DNA of 40,989 bases from a virus: IMG/VR virus record IMGVR_UViG_3300045996_000367, positions 1 through 40,989 of that record. One strand, 5' to 3'. Positions within the stretch are counted from its first letter, which is position 1. Every line of letters begins with the position of its first letter. Shown here one piece after another: positions 28,489-36,580 of this stretch. The notes under the pieces were generated by a model that saw only the letters and a list, made by a program, of their open reading frames with translations, was not told the origin of the DNA and made no database searches. The position numbers and the translations under genes are program-made.

Positions 28489-28991
28489 AGGAACGAGCGG
28501 AGGGTCGGGCACTCGCGGGGGACGTAGAGTTCCCCCGTGCGCAACATGTTGTATTTCGGGGTGACCGCCTGAATGGCCGCTGCCCCGACCTGGTAGCTGA
28601 TCGACTCCACCTCCAGTACCGCGCGCGCCACCATGTCCGTCAGGTCGTCGCTCAGGTACTCGCGGTAGACGCATCGGATCTTCTCCAGCGTGTTCAGCGG
28701 GATGCGGTCCATTTCCTCGCGGAACTGGTCCTCGATGTCGGTCGTGTCGATGCGGATCTCGAAGTTCTGATCGAGGTGGCCTTCGGTGCCGGCCAGCACG
28801 ATCTCGAAGTTCACCGGCTGGACGGCGATGCCGCCGCTCTCGGTGGTGACGGTGCCGAAGTACGGCTCGCGCCACAGGCAGTACGCCTGCGTCATTGCGC
28901 TGTGGCTGATCTCGAGGGTCTGGATCGGCCAGATGCTCTGCGGCGCGCTGGCCAGGAACACCTTCAGCCGCTGCTCGATGTCCAGGCTCAT
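28485..28991 (-). CDS. DUF1833 minor tail protein (lambda L-like position)
   Basis: 168 residues. ISHSAMTQAYCLWREPYFG and VNFEIVLAGTEGHLDQNFEIRID are typical of the DUF1833 family, found between the tape-measure-proximal minor tail protein and NlpC in siphoviruses. ATG 28991 overlaps the upstream stop. Probably a tail-tip ring protein. Confidence 0.85.
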   Translation of the reverse strand: MSLDIEQRLKVFLASAPQSIWPIQTLEISHSAMTQAYCLWREPYFGTVTTESGGIAVQPVNFEIVLAGTEGHLDQNFEIRIDTTDIEDQFREEMDRIPLNTLEKIRCVYREYLSDDLTDMVARAVLEVESISYQVGAAAIQAVTPKYNMLRTGELYVPRECPTLRSFL

Positions 28992-29473
28992 ACGTCCAGC
29001 ACCAGCGAATCGACGTTCGCGAACTGCGCAATGCGCGCGAGTAGGTCGTCGGTGCTGCCCTCGTACTCATTCCAGAGGTCGATCAACGTCACGGCCTCGG
29101 TCGCAGTCATGTCGTAGGCCTTGCTCTCCGCCTCGACCACGAAGCTGATCGTGGTGATCTGCCCGCCCGCGCGCGCCGCCGAATACGTGCCCGGCACGAT
29201 GTTGCAGCTGTGCGTCTGCAGCCCGAAACCGCTGTCCAGCGGCATGCCGAAGGAGATCGCGCCCTTCTTGATCACATGGTGGAAGAAGGCGGTCCAGACG
29301 GCAAATTTCTCCGGCGGCAGGACCATGCTCACCTGGAACTGCTGGACGCCGCGGTCCCACTGCAGGGCGTAGCGCGACATGCCGCCAGCCACTTCGGTCC
29401 GCTGGACGCCGCCAGGCGCGCCGATGCTGTAGTCGCGGATCAGAGGCTTGAAGCCGCTCGGGATTGTGGGCAT
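28988..29473 (-). CDS. Minor tail protein (lambda M-like position)
   Basis: 161 residues starting MPTIPSGFKPLIRDYSIGAPGG. The WDRGVQQFQVSMVLPPEKF and FFHHVIKKGAISFGMPLDSG segments recur in distal tail proteins encoded just after the tape measure. It follows the tape measure with a one-base overlap (ATG 29473). It likely forms part of the tail tip. Confidence 0.82.
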   Translation of the reverse strand: MPTIPSGFKPLIRDYSIGAPGGVQRTEVAGGMSRYALQWDRGVQQFQVSMVLPPEKFAVWTAFFHHVIKKGAISFGMPLDSGFGLQTHSCNIVPGTYSAARAGGQITTISFVVEAESKAYDMTATEAVTLIDLWNEYEGSTDDLLARIAQFANVDSLVLDV

Positions 29474-31407
29474 CAGCGGTTCCGCCTGACGTTGAAGTTG
29501 CGCGACAGCGTGCGGCTCGCGCGGCTGTTGGGGTCGTTCGGCTGTGCCCATGCAGCCTCGACGGCTTCCTGGATGATCAGCGCGCGCTCGCCCGGGGCGA
29601 TGCGCTGCTCCTGCACTCGGTCGATGCGGCCGGTCGTCTGGTTGACGATGGTGATGTTGTCCTTGCCGCTGCCGAGCGCGTGGTTCGGCACGATGGCACC
29701 GGCAGTGCGCGGGGTGAACAGCTCCGGGCCGCGCTCGCCGACCATGTACGGCACGCCGGCCGCTACCGGGCCGCCCTCCGCGCGGAAGCCGCCGAAGGCG
29801 CTGCCGATCACGTTGGACAGCATGCCGCCCCAGTCGATACCGCCCCCGCCGCCGGCCGCGAACGGGTTCGGCGGGGTGACGCCGTCGCTCATGGACTGCC
29901 GCAGCCGCGCCATCATCGGTTCCAGCACGCCGACCTTCAGGATCAGCGCCGCGATGTCGCGCAGGATGCTGCCGATCACTTCCTTCGCGCTGCCTCCGCC
30001 GAGCACCATGTCTTCGATCGCGTTGGAGAACGACTGGCCGAAGCCTTCCGTCATCCGCTGCACCTCGCTCATGCCCATCGCGACGTCCCGCAGCGGCTTC
30101 TCGACCTCCTGCAGCCGGTTCGCGAACTGTGCGGCGTACCGCTGCGCCTCGTTCAGGATCTCCGACTCCATGGCGAGGGCGTCGGCTTCGTCGAAGCGGT
30201 CGCTGGTGGCGAAAGGCTTCGGCTCCCTCGGCCCGGCCGGCGCGCGACCAGCGCGGAACGAAGGCAGGCGTCCGCCTGGGCCGCCCAGCCGCGGTGCCGC
30301 CACCTTCCCCCAGCCGGCCGTCTGCGACGCAATGCTGCCGACGTCGCCGAGCAGGCGCGGGTCACGGCTGCCGCCCGCTTGGCCGATCGCCATCACACGC
30401 GCCTGGAACTTGTCCAGCTCGGCGCGGGCGCGCTCCCCATCTGCCTTCACTGCGTCGCTGATGGCCGTGAAGCCGCGCAGGTCGCCGCGGCCGAGTGCCG
30501 CGATCTGTGCCGCCCATGCGCCGATCTCTCGTCCAACGGACAGGAAGACGAACCCCACGTCCGAGCCGACGACCGCGATCGTCTGGAACACCGTGATCAG
30601 CCCGCCCACGGCGCCCTTCACGATGTCCGTGGCGACGCTTACCGTGCCTTCGTTCTTCGCGACGTCGACCAGCATCCCCGACACTTCACGTAAGGCCGGG
30701 AGCAGTTCGCTGGCGGCGCGGTTCGACACGCCGCCGATGGCTGCCGCCATCCGGTCGAGGTTGTCGTTGAACTCGCCGGCCGCCGCCGCCGTCTCGCCGC
30801 TCAGGACGATGCCCAGGTCGGCCGCTTCCTTCTTCAGCGCCTCGATGCCCTCGGCGCCCATGTTCAGCATCGGGATCAGGTCCGCGCCGGCCTTGCCGAA
30901 GATGTTCACCGCCAGCGCGGTCTTCTCGGCGCCGTCCTTGAACCCGGCGAACTTGCCCGCCACCTCGGTGAGCACCTGATCGGAGGTCTTCAGGCTGCCA
31001 TCGGCGTTCGTGACGCTGATCCCCAGCGCATCGAAGCCCTTCACGGCGTCGCCCGTGCCCTCGGCCGCGTCGCTCATGTTGCGAGAGAGCTTGACCAGCG
31101 AGGCGCCCAGCGTCTCCTGGCTCACCGCGCCCAGCTTCGCCGCGTACACCAGCGCCGTGTACTGCTCCACCGCCAGGCCGACCTTCTGCGCCGTTTCGCC
31201 GGCGGCGTCGGCCGCGTCGATGGCCGACTTCACCATCGCGACAGAGGCGGCGCCGACGGCGGCAAATGCCGCGCCCACGGCGACGCCCATGGCCTCGGCT
31301 TCCTTCTTCAGCTCCGCCAGGCGCTTCTCCGCGCGCTTGGTGTCGCTCTCGAAGCTGCCCGTCTTCAGGAGCAGGTCGATCAGGATCGAGCCAGCGGCCA
31401 TCGTCAC
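29473..31407 (-). CDS. Tape measure protein
   Basis: 644 residues. A helical N-terminal section (LLLKTGSFESDTKRAEKRLAE), hydrophobic and Gly/Ala-rich stretches (VGGLITVFQTIAVVGSDVGF; FAAGGGGGIDWGGM) and the C-terminal AEGGPVAAGVPYMVGERGPELF motif are typical of siphovirus tape measures. At about 0.15 nm per residue it predicts a tail near 97 nm. It follows the frameshift pair, as H follows G/T in lambda. Confidence 0.93.
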   Translation of the reverse strand: MTMAAGSILIDLLLKTGSFESDTKRAEKRLAELKKEAEAMGVAVGAAFAAVGAASVAMVKSAIDAADAAGETAQKVGLAVEQYTALVYAAKLGAVSQETLGASLVKLSRNMSDAAEGTGDAVKGFDALGISVTNADGSLKTSDQVLTEVAGKFAGFKDGAEKTALAVNIFGKAGADLIPMLNMGAEGIEALKKEAADLGIVLSGETAAAAGEFNDNLDRMAAAIGGVSNRAASELLPALREVSGMLVDVAKNEGTVSVATDIVKGAVGGLITVFQTIAVVGSDVGFVFLSVGREIGAWAAQIAALGRGDLRGFTAISDAVKADGERARAELDKFQARVMAIGQAGGSRDPRLLGDVGSIASQTAGWGKVAAPRLGGPGGRLPSFRAGRAPAGPREPKPFATSDRFDEADALAMESEILNEAQRYAAQFANRLQEVEKPLRDVAMGMSEVQRMTEGFGQSFSNAIEDMVLGGGSAKEVIGSILRDIAALILKVGVLEPMMARLRQSMSDGVTPPNPFAAGGGGGIDWGGMLSNVIGSAFGGFRAEGGPVAAGVPYMVGERGPELFTPRTAGAIVPNHALGSGKDNITIVNQTTGRIDRVQEQRIAPGERALIIQEAVEAAWAQPNDPNSRASRTLSRNFNVRRNR

Positions 31408-32053
31408 CCTGCTTTCTTCTTGAAGCCCATCGCGCGCATCGTCGCGAGGTCAGCGTCGCTGTATTCGTCGTTCGGCGGCGAAAGCCACCGCAGCGCGTCT
31501 TCGATCGCCTGTGTCCGTGCCTCGGGCAGGAACGCTGACGCGAACCCGAGTGCGGCCGGACGGTGGTAGCGATGGTGGTCGTCGAACGGGTAAAGCTTGA
31601 AGAACTCCACCCACTCCAGAAATTCCGGCTGCGCCATGCAGCCCTTCCACTCGGCGATCGTTCGACCGCCCAGCGCGAGGGCAAGGACGTGCCAGAAGTA
31701 GTCCTCGCCCTGGGCGGCTAGCCTTTTCCCGCTTCCCCGATCTCGTTCGAGCCGACCAGGATCATTTCGCACAGCTGCGGCTTCAGCGTCGCCGGGATCA
31801 GCTTCGCCTCGTCCTCCGTCAGCAGCGCCGAGCCGTCCGGATGGCACAGCGCGCCCGCGATGAACTTCGCGCGCAGATCCTGCCGCACGATGTCGCCGGC
31901 TTCGTCGTCGCTGATGCGGTTCTGCGCGCCGAGGAACAGCGCGATCTCGTTCGGCGTCTTCGCCTTGAAGTGCAGCGTGTGCTCCTGGCCATCGGCGAGC
32001 TTCCGCTGCGCCGAACGCACGCCGCCCCGGAACATCAGGAGCGACTTGTCCAT
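31404..32053 (-). CDS. Tail assembly chaperone, frameshifted product (lambda GT-like)
   Basis: Product of a -1 shift at 31724-31730: about 110 residues of the upstream frame continue as RLAAQGEDYFWHVLALALGG and end at 31404, just inside the tape-measure start. The second frame has no plausible start of its own. The T-like part contains EFFKLYPFDDHHRY and LRWLSPPNDEYSDADL. Such fusion proteins bind the tape measure and help tail tube proteins assemble on it. The frame relation and the heptamer are read directly from the sequence. Confidence 0.85.
31718..32053 (-). CDS. Tail assembly chaperone, unshifted product (lambda G-like)
   Basis: 111 residues starting MDKSLLMFRGGVRSAQRKL and ending EIGEAGKG. 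TPNEIALFLGAQNRISDD fits the G-like chaperones. It is made in larger amount than the frameshifted form because shifting is partial. It lies between the major tail protein and the tape measure; ATG 32053 overlaps the major tail protein stop (TGATG). Confidence 0.85.
   Translation of the reverse strand: MDKSLLMFRGGVRSAQRKLADGQEHTLHFKAKTPNEIALFLGAQNRISDDEAGDIVRQDLRAKFIAGALCHPDGSALLTEDEAKLIPATLKPQLCEMILVGSNEIGEAGKG
31724..31730 (-). promoter_or_regulatory. Programmed -1 frameshift site G GGA AAA
   Basis: GGGAAAA read on the minus strand as G-GGA-AAA in the zero frame, three codons before the stop. This is the X-XXY-YYZ class used by lambda (GGGAAAG). Slipping back one base re-pairs GGG and AAA and opens the downstream frame. 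Confidence 0.85.
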
Positions 32054-32535
32054 CAGGGCGTCTTCCAGGTCGCGGTGACGGCGCCGGAGCGCTGGATGGT
32101 CAGCGTGCCGCGGACCACCTCGTTCGTGGCGATGTCCAGCGCGACGCCGGTCACGAAGCCTTCGAAGGTGAAGCTGGAGCGCGTGGTCGGCGGGACGATC
32201 TCGTTGCCCACGCTCAGCGTCGGCGCCGCGGTGCCGTCGCTCAGGAGCACGATCCAGTCGACCATTTCGCCGCTGTCCTTCAGGTCGAACAGCAACTGGT
32301 GCGCCGCCTCCTGCGGGTTCAGCACGAACGGCACGGTCACGGTGGCCGGGCTGGACAGGCCGGCGATGTAGGTGCGCTCGTCCTCGTTGTCGAGGCAGGT
32401 GTCCTCGATCTGGTCGCGGCTGCCGTCGGTCACGCCGCTGATGCCCGTGGGGCAGACCATCTTGACCAGCGCGGGCGTTCCGCTGCGGTCCACCAGGTAC
32501 AGGTGGGTCCCTTGGGTCCGAATTCCATTGGCCAT
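32053..32535 (-). CDS. Major tail (tube) protein
   Basis: 160 residues starting MANGIRTQGTHLYLVD. ISGVTDGSRDQIEDTCLDNEDE and SSFTFEGFVTGVALDIATNEVVRGTLTIQRSG match tube proteins with the lambda V/gpN fold. ATG 32535 has AAAGGAAA upstream. It lies between tail completion and chaperone genes, as expected. Confidence 0.9.
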   Translation of the reverse strand: MANGIRTQGTHLYLVDRSGTPALVKMVCPTGISGVTDGSRDQIEDTCLDNEDERTYIAGLSSPATVTVPFVLNPQEAAHQLLFDLKDSGEMVDWIVLLSDGTAAPTLSVGNEIVPPTTRSSFTFEGFVTGVALDIATNEVVRGTLTIQRSGAVTATWKTP

Positions 32536-32601
32536 TTCAGTTTCCTTTCGTGCAAGCGACAAAGGCCGCTCGCGGCGGCCAGGTGAGGGAAGTGGTAACG
32601 G

Positions 32602-32967
32602 TTACCGCCCGACCCAGAGGTCGAACTGCAGTGCGATGCGGAACAGCTGCGTGTCCGTCTCGCGCTGGTTGATCGGCATGCCGGTCATGTGGCCGTGCGG
32701 CTCCAGGGCGTTGCGGACGGCGATGGCCAGCTGCTCGATGCCGGCGTCGGTGGTGTGGTAGCAGTCCACCTGCACCGTGACCCGGTCGGTCGGCGGCAGG
32801 TCGGACAGGTTGTTCTCGGGCACGTCGCTGATCACGGACCACACGACATAGGGGGCGACAGTGCCCTGCGGCGCGGCGCCGTGGCGGAACACCTTCACCG
32901 GATCGGTGCCCACGATGGCCGTCACCGCCGGCGCGGCTTTCAACAGAGCGAAGATCGGCGGCAGCAT
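32602..32967 (-). CDS. Tail completion / terminator protein (DUF3168)
   Basis: 121 residues. PPIFALLKAAPAVTAIVG, AAPQGTVAPYVVWSVIS and VTVQVDCYHTTDAGIEQLAIAVRNAL are DUF3168 signatures, the gp17-like family that caps the tail tube at the head-proximal end. ATG 32967 is preferred over GTG 32970 because GAGG sits at better spacing for it. Confidence 0.87.
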   Translation of the reverse strand: MLPPIFALLKAAPAVTAIVGTDPVKVFRHGAAPQGTVAPYVVWSVISDVPENNLSDLPPTDRVTVQVDCYHTTDAGIEQLAIAVRNALEPHGHMTGMPINQRETDTQLFRIALQFDLWVGR

Positions 32968-33527
32968 CACTTCCTCGCGTTCTGCGCGGCGAGCTTCTTC
33001 ACGATTCGATCAATCCGTGACAGCAACTCGGTCTGCGTTGTCTGAATAGCCTCTTCGGCGCGGGACAGAAACGCCGGCCGAAGCCATGGCGTCGCCGCCT
33101 GTTTGCTGGTGCCGTACTCCATCATGTAGGCAATGTCGTTGGCGCGGATCGCGCGCGCCATCCGCTTGCGAATGCGCCGCGTGGAATCTGCCGCCCTTCG
33201 TGACGCTCGTCGGCTTGCTTTGCCAGACGGGTGCTCGATGTATTTCACGAGCACAAGAAACTTCTCGCCTTTGACGCCCTGCGGCGGATTCTTTCGCCGC
33301 AGCCCGATCTGCTTCTCCGTGAAACCAGTCGTGTCTGTGATTCCTGTCTTGCCTGGCTGCGCCACGGCAGCGCGGAAGTTCGCCTGCGCCTGCTTCACGA
33401 TCACCATTGCGCCTTTGCGCAGCGCGGCACGGACTGGCCCGCCATTGCGGCTTACAAGCTCTGGGGGAAGTGCACGGAGGGTCGCCAGCACACCATCGAC
33501 CCCGGTGAGCGAAACGTCGACCTTCAT
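32967..33527 (-). CDS. HK97 gp10-like tail-head joining protein
   Basis: 186 residues: VSLTGVDGVLATLRALPPELV, then GPVRAALRKGAMVIVKQAQANFRA and the AYMMEYGTSKQAATPWLRPAF motif, hallmarks of the HK97 gp10 family. The middle carries an unusually Arg-rich stretch (ASRRASRRAADSTRRIRKRM). Neck or tail-joining function is known for the family. Local GC is lower than in neighbouring genes. Confidence 0.9.
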   Translation of the reverse strand: MKVDVSLTGVDGVLATLRALPPELVSRNGGPVRAALRKGAMVIVKQAQANFRAAVAQPGKTGITDTTGFTEKQIGLRRKNPPQGVKGEKFLVLVKYIEHPSGKASRRASRRAADSTRRIRKRMARAIRANDIAYMMEYGTSKQAATPWLRPAFLSRAEEAIQTTQTELLSRIDRIVKKLAAQNARK

Positions 33528-33874
33528 GCGCCGCTCTCGTTGTCGCCACTGCTCACGACGAGGGTCAGGTACTCGACGCCGCTTTCCCGGTCGCTGAGCA
33601 CTCCTTCGACGTTGTAGACCACCTCGGCGCCCATCTTCAGGTGCACCAGGCGCATCGTCGGCACCACGTCGTCGCGGTACCGGATCGTCACGCGGGCCGT
33701 CACCTTCGCCTGCGTCGCCTGGCTGGCGATGAACTCGCGCGCGCTCAGCGGCTCAACGCTTGCCCACACGGTGGCCACTGGCGCCCAGCCCTGCGTGATG
33801 GCGCCGGTGTCGCCGTCCTGCGTCTCGGTCCTGCCCTGCAGGGTGACGCGGTGGCGCAGCTTGCCGACCTTCAT
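33524..33874 (-). CDS. Head-tail adaptor / head closure protein (SPP1 gp16-like)
   Basis: 116 residues. KVGKLRHRVTLQGRTETQD, PVATVWASVEPLSAREFIASQ and VTARVTIRYRDDV match the phage head-tail joining family PF05521. It lies between connector and gp10-like genes in the standard HK97 order and overlaps both by 1-4 bp. Confidence 0.9.
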   Translation of the reverse strand: MKVGKLRHRVTLQGRTETQDGDTGAITQGWAPVATVWASVEPLSAREFIASQATQAKVTARVTIRYRDDVVPTMRLVHLKMGAEVVYNVEGVLSDRESGVEYLTLVVSSGDNESGA

Positions 33875-34344
33875 CAGACCCCCAGGCCGACGCGGAAGGG
33901 ATACGCCAGCTGCTCGGCAGCCTTCGGCAGCGCCGGCGGCCGCGCGTCGTCGCCGCGGTTCTCATGCAGGCTGGTCAGCGTCAGCAGGATGGCGGCCTCG
34001 AGGGCGTCGTTCAGGACGATCCCCGCGTAGGTCTCGCGCGCCAGCGTCTTCGCATCGGCCAACTGCCGCTCCGCGTAGCCCTCGGCTTCCTCCTGCGTGA
34101 GCGCGTCCTCGATGTCGGCCGCCGCTTCCCTGGCCGTGTCGTAGGCGGAGCTCGCGGTGGTCAGCGCGGCCGGCACAGCGGCCACGGCGGCAGCCAGGGC
34201 TGCGTCATCGGCGTAGATGCGCCGGTTCAGGAACTCGGCCAGCAGTCGCTCGGCCGCGTTCAGGTATAGGGTGACCTGCGCATCCGGGTAGCCCGAATCG
34301 ACGCGCAGGTGATCCCGCGCGGTAGCCAGGTCGACGAGGCTCAC
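33874..34344 (-). CDS. Head-tail connector (HK97 gp6-like)
   Basis: 156 residues. LVDLATARDHLRVDSGYPDAQVTLYLNAAERLLAEFLNRRIY is the gp6/gp15-like connector signature. A helical insert (about 55-100, Ala/Glu-rich) precedes LNDALEAAILLTLTSLHENRG. It forms the ring below the portal. ATG 34344 overlaps the upstream stop. Confidence 0.9.
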   Translation of the reverse strand: MSLVDLATARDHLRVDSGYPDAQVTLYLNAAERLLAEFLNRRIYADDAALAAAVAAVPAALTTASSAYDTAREAAADIEDALTQEEAEGYAERQLADAKTLARETYAGIVLNDALEAAILLTLTSLHENRGDDARPPALPKAAEQLAYPFRVGLGV

Positions 34345-34577
34345 TTCGCCTTCGCCTTGGTGGTGGTCTTCGCCGCCGTCTTGCGGGCGGTGGTGCCAGT
34401 GTCGGCGGTGTCCGCCGTGGTGTCCATGTCGCCAGCGGTGGTCGCGACTTCGGCGTCGCTGCCGTCGTCCTTCACCTTCGTGGCGGCGCCGGCGTCGATC
34501 AGCTCCTGGCCGCGGTGGCTGTCCATGCGGACGACCTTACCGGCGCGGGGGTCGGAACTCTTGAACTTGATCAGCAT
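34341..34577 (-). CDS. Small capsid-module protein with Lys/Thr/Ala tail
   Basis: 78 residues. The N-terminal half is ordered (MLIKFKSSDPRAGKVVRMDS, GQELIDAGAATKV); the C-terminal half is a low-complexity acidic then basic tail (TADTADTGTTARKTAAKTTTKAKAK in pattern). Found between capsid and connector genes, as small head proteins are. A decoration role is possible but not shown. Confidence 0.75.
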   Translation of the reverse strand: MLIKFKSSDPRAGKVVRMDSHRGQELIDAGAATKVKDDGSDAEVATTAGDMDTTADTADTGTTARKTAAKTTTKAKAK

Positions 34578-34592
34578 GTGAACTCCCTTCGG

Positions 34593-34620
34593 GCAAAGAA
34601 AAAGCGCCTCGGGGGCGCTT
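34593..34620 (-). terminator. Terminator inside the late operon, after the second HNH gene
   Basis: Stem AAGCGCC/GGCGCTT (34602-34608 with 34614-34620), 5-nt loop, minus-strand tail TTTTCTTT. It lies between the HNH gene and the remaining head and tail genes. Downstream genes would need read-through, which fits antiterminated late transcription. Confidence 0.8.
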
Positions 34621-34640
34621 GGTGGTGGAACCGCTGCAGG

Positions 34641-35285
34641 TCAGGCATCGACCAGCCTGTTGTGCTTCGACTGGTTCACTGCGGCCGGTATGACCTGCAG
34701 GTTGAATTCGTTGTGCAGCCCGCAGACCGTCTCGCCCTTAAGTGGGTAGAAGTGGTCGACGTGGTGCTTGATGCCGGTCGCCTCGCTGATGCGGCGGCAC
34801 TCGGCGTAAATCGCTCGTATCGCGTCACGATCCGCCCACACGGGCATCGCTCGCTGCTTGCGCGTCTGCCGCGCCCTCACATGCTCGGCGCCTCGCTCGG
34901 GATTGGCGGCGCGATATTCCTTCTTTTTCGCGAGCCGCTTCTCGCGGTGCTTTGCCCAATCGACGCGCGATTGCACCAGCTTGTGCTCGCGGTTCTCTGC
35001 GTAACCCTTGCGGCGCAGTTCCCGCTTCCGCTCGACGTTCTCCGTCTCCCATTTCCGCGCGCGCTTCTTGGCAGTGTCCGGGTCGCGCACATACCGTTCG
35101 CGGGCAGCTTGCCGGTGGCGGTCCTTGTTCGCCTCGAACCATGCCTTTGCGACCGCTCTCACGCACGGTTTGCATTCGGTGGTGAGGCCGTCCGGCTTTG
35201 CCCTGTTCTTGTAGAACTCGCCGAGAGCCTTGAATTCCTTGCACTTGGTGCAGCGCTTCGCGCCACTACAATGCCCGTCAGCCAT
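34641..35285 (-). CDS. HNH endonuclease, probable homing-type insertion
   Basis: 214 residues. An N-terminal zinc ribbon (KRCTKCKEF ... TECKPC), a long basic coiled helix (60-140), then an HNH domain: HHVDHFYPLKG, LHNEFNLQVIPAAVNQSKHN. A GGAGG precedes ATG 35285. It interrupts the usual capsid-to-connector order, has its own terminator and lower GC, and resembles free-standing HNH homing endonucleases of phages rather than the packaging HNH at the left end. Confidence 0.88.
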   Translation of the reverse strand: MADGHCSGAKRCTKCKEFKALGEFYKNRAKPDGLTTECKPCVRAVAKAWFEANKDRHRQAARERYVRDPDTAKKRARKWETENVERKRELRRKGYAENREHKLVQSRVDWAKHREKRLAKKKEYRAANPERGAEHVRARQTRKQRAMPVWADRDAIRAIYAECRRISEATGIKHHVDHFYPLKGETVCGLHNEFNLQVIPAAVNQSKHNRLVDA

Positions 35286-35320
35286 GCTGAAACCTCCGAA
35301 ACAGGTCTAGGTGTGGTCAG

Positions 35321-35354
35321 AGCCCGCAGCGTGTTGACGCACTCTGCGGGCTCG
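35321..35354 (-). other. Strong hairpin between capsid and HNH genes
   Basis: Perfect 10-bp stem GAGCCCGCAG/CTGCGGGCTC (35321-35330 with 35345-35354) with a 14-nt loop that can pair further. There is no T-run. It could protect the 3' end of capsid mRNA, attenuate transcription or mark the insertion point of the HNH gene. Confidence 0.5.
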
Positions 35355-35373
35355 CCCATTTTAGGGCCTACGG

Positions 35374-36570
35374 TCAGGCAGCGAAGCCCATATCCCCGTA
35401 AACGAAACTTTCGGGGCGGTAGACCGCCAGGGCCAGTCGCTCCTCGGCGAGGATGGTCACCATGTTCTTGATGAAGTCATCCTCGTTCTCGGTCGCCACT
35501 TCGACGCGGGCCTGCCAGCGGTCGAAAATCTGCGCGCCCTGCATGAAGGCGCCCACCAGGAACTTGTCCACGGTGATCGCCTGGGTGGCCACCACCGGGC
35601 GATTCCACAGCGTCGCGCCGATGCTGCCCTGCGGGTTGCCGATGATGTAGCGGCCGTCCGCGTCCTTCGTCAGCTCGATGCGCGCCCAGTCGGTGGGGTG
35701 CACCACGATGCCGGTCGAGGGGTACTCGGCCAGCTCGGCCTGCAGCAGCGCCAGGCGGATGATGTCGATCGCGGTTTCGGTGCCGGCCGGATCGAACGGC
35801 GCCGAGTAGGCGGTGGCCTGCGGGATGATGCCCAGCAGGTTCTGGCCGGTGCCGTCGCCGTTCAGGAGTTGGGTCTCCTCCTTGTAGGCCAGGCCGTAGC
35901 GCAGGCGGCCATCGATGAAGCTGGCCAGCTGCGAGGCGTCGCTCAGGATCTGGCGCGACGCCTTCATGTAGTGGGCGATGACCTTGGCGGTCGTGCTCAC
36001 CAGGTCGAGCTTCAGCGTGGACTCGGGCTTCGCGGCACCTTCCGCCACCATGCCGGCGCTGTTCGTGAAGCCCGTCTCCTTGACGTACTCCAGCGTGCTG
36101 CCGTCCATGCGGCCCGGGGTGAGCAGGTCGCGCACCGTCATGCGGCGGCGGGCCATGCCCAGGATGCCCGGCACGCGGGTCTGGTTCACGGCATCGCCCG
36201 CGGAGCCGTCAGCGTCCGTGGTCAGCGAGGTGATCGCCGCCTTCACGGTCATGTCGACCCGGCCGCGCGGCGTGGTCTTGCCGGCGAAGGCCTTGAAGTC
36301 GTCGGTACTGACGAACTGCTCGCCCAGCGACTGGTGCTGCACGTCGCCGCCGGCGCCGTTGGCTTCCAGCTTGGCCAGGGCTTGCTGGGTGTGCTGCAGG
36401 TTGGCCTGCAGCTTGCCCTGCTCGAGCAGCAGCGTGTCGACCGTGGCCTTCGTTTCCTCGGACAGCTTGCCCGCGTTCTTCGCCTCGGCGAGAGCCTTCT
36501 CGCCGGAAGCCTTCACTTCGTCGCCGATGCGCTTCAGTTCGGCCTGCACTTTTTCGATGTCGATGGACAT
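35374..36570 (-). CDS. Major capsid protein, HK97 fold
   Basis: 398 residues. Residues 1-75 are a coiled coil (IEKVQAELKRIGDEVKASGEK), the delta or scaffold domain removed by the head protease, probably before SLGEQFVSTDDFKAF. The rest has HK97 capsid features: VPGILGMARRRMTVRDLL, LPxSTxxYVKETGF-like strand, ASRQILSDASQLASFID, and WARIELTKDADGRYI. ATG 36570 has AAAGGT upstream. Placed after the protease, as usual. Confidence 0.93.
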   Translation of the reverse strand: MSIDIEKVQAELKRIGDEVKASGEKALAEAKNAGKLSEETKATVDTLLLEQGKLQANLQHTQQALAKLEANGAGGDVQHQSLGEQFVSTDDFKAFAGKTTPRGRVDMTVKAAITSLTTDADGSAGDAVNQTRVPGILGMARRRMTVRDLLTPGRMDGSTLEYVKETGFTNSAGMVAEGAAKPESTLKLDLVSTTAKVIAHYMKASRQILSDASQLASFIDGRLRYGLAYKEETQLLNGDGTGQNLLGIIPQATAYSAPFDPAGTETAIDIIRLALLQAELAEYPSTGIVVHPTDWARIELTKDADGRYIIGNPQGSIGATLWNRPVVATQAITVDKFLVGAFMQGAQIFDRWQARVEVATENEDDFIKNMVTILAEERLALAVYRPESFVYGDMGFAA

Positions 36571-36580
36571 GGGATACCTT

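Noticed and set aside
29210-30979. 589-codon plus-strand open frame opposite the tape measure
   Set aside because: Ser/Pro/Arg-rich shadow of a clear tape measure gene in the correct operon strand.
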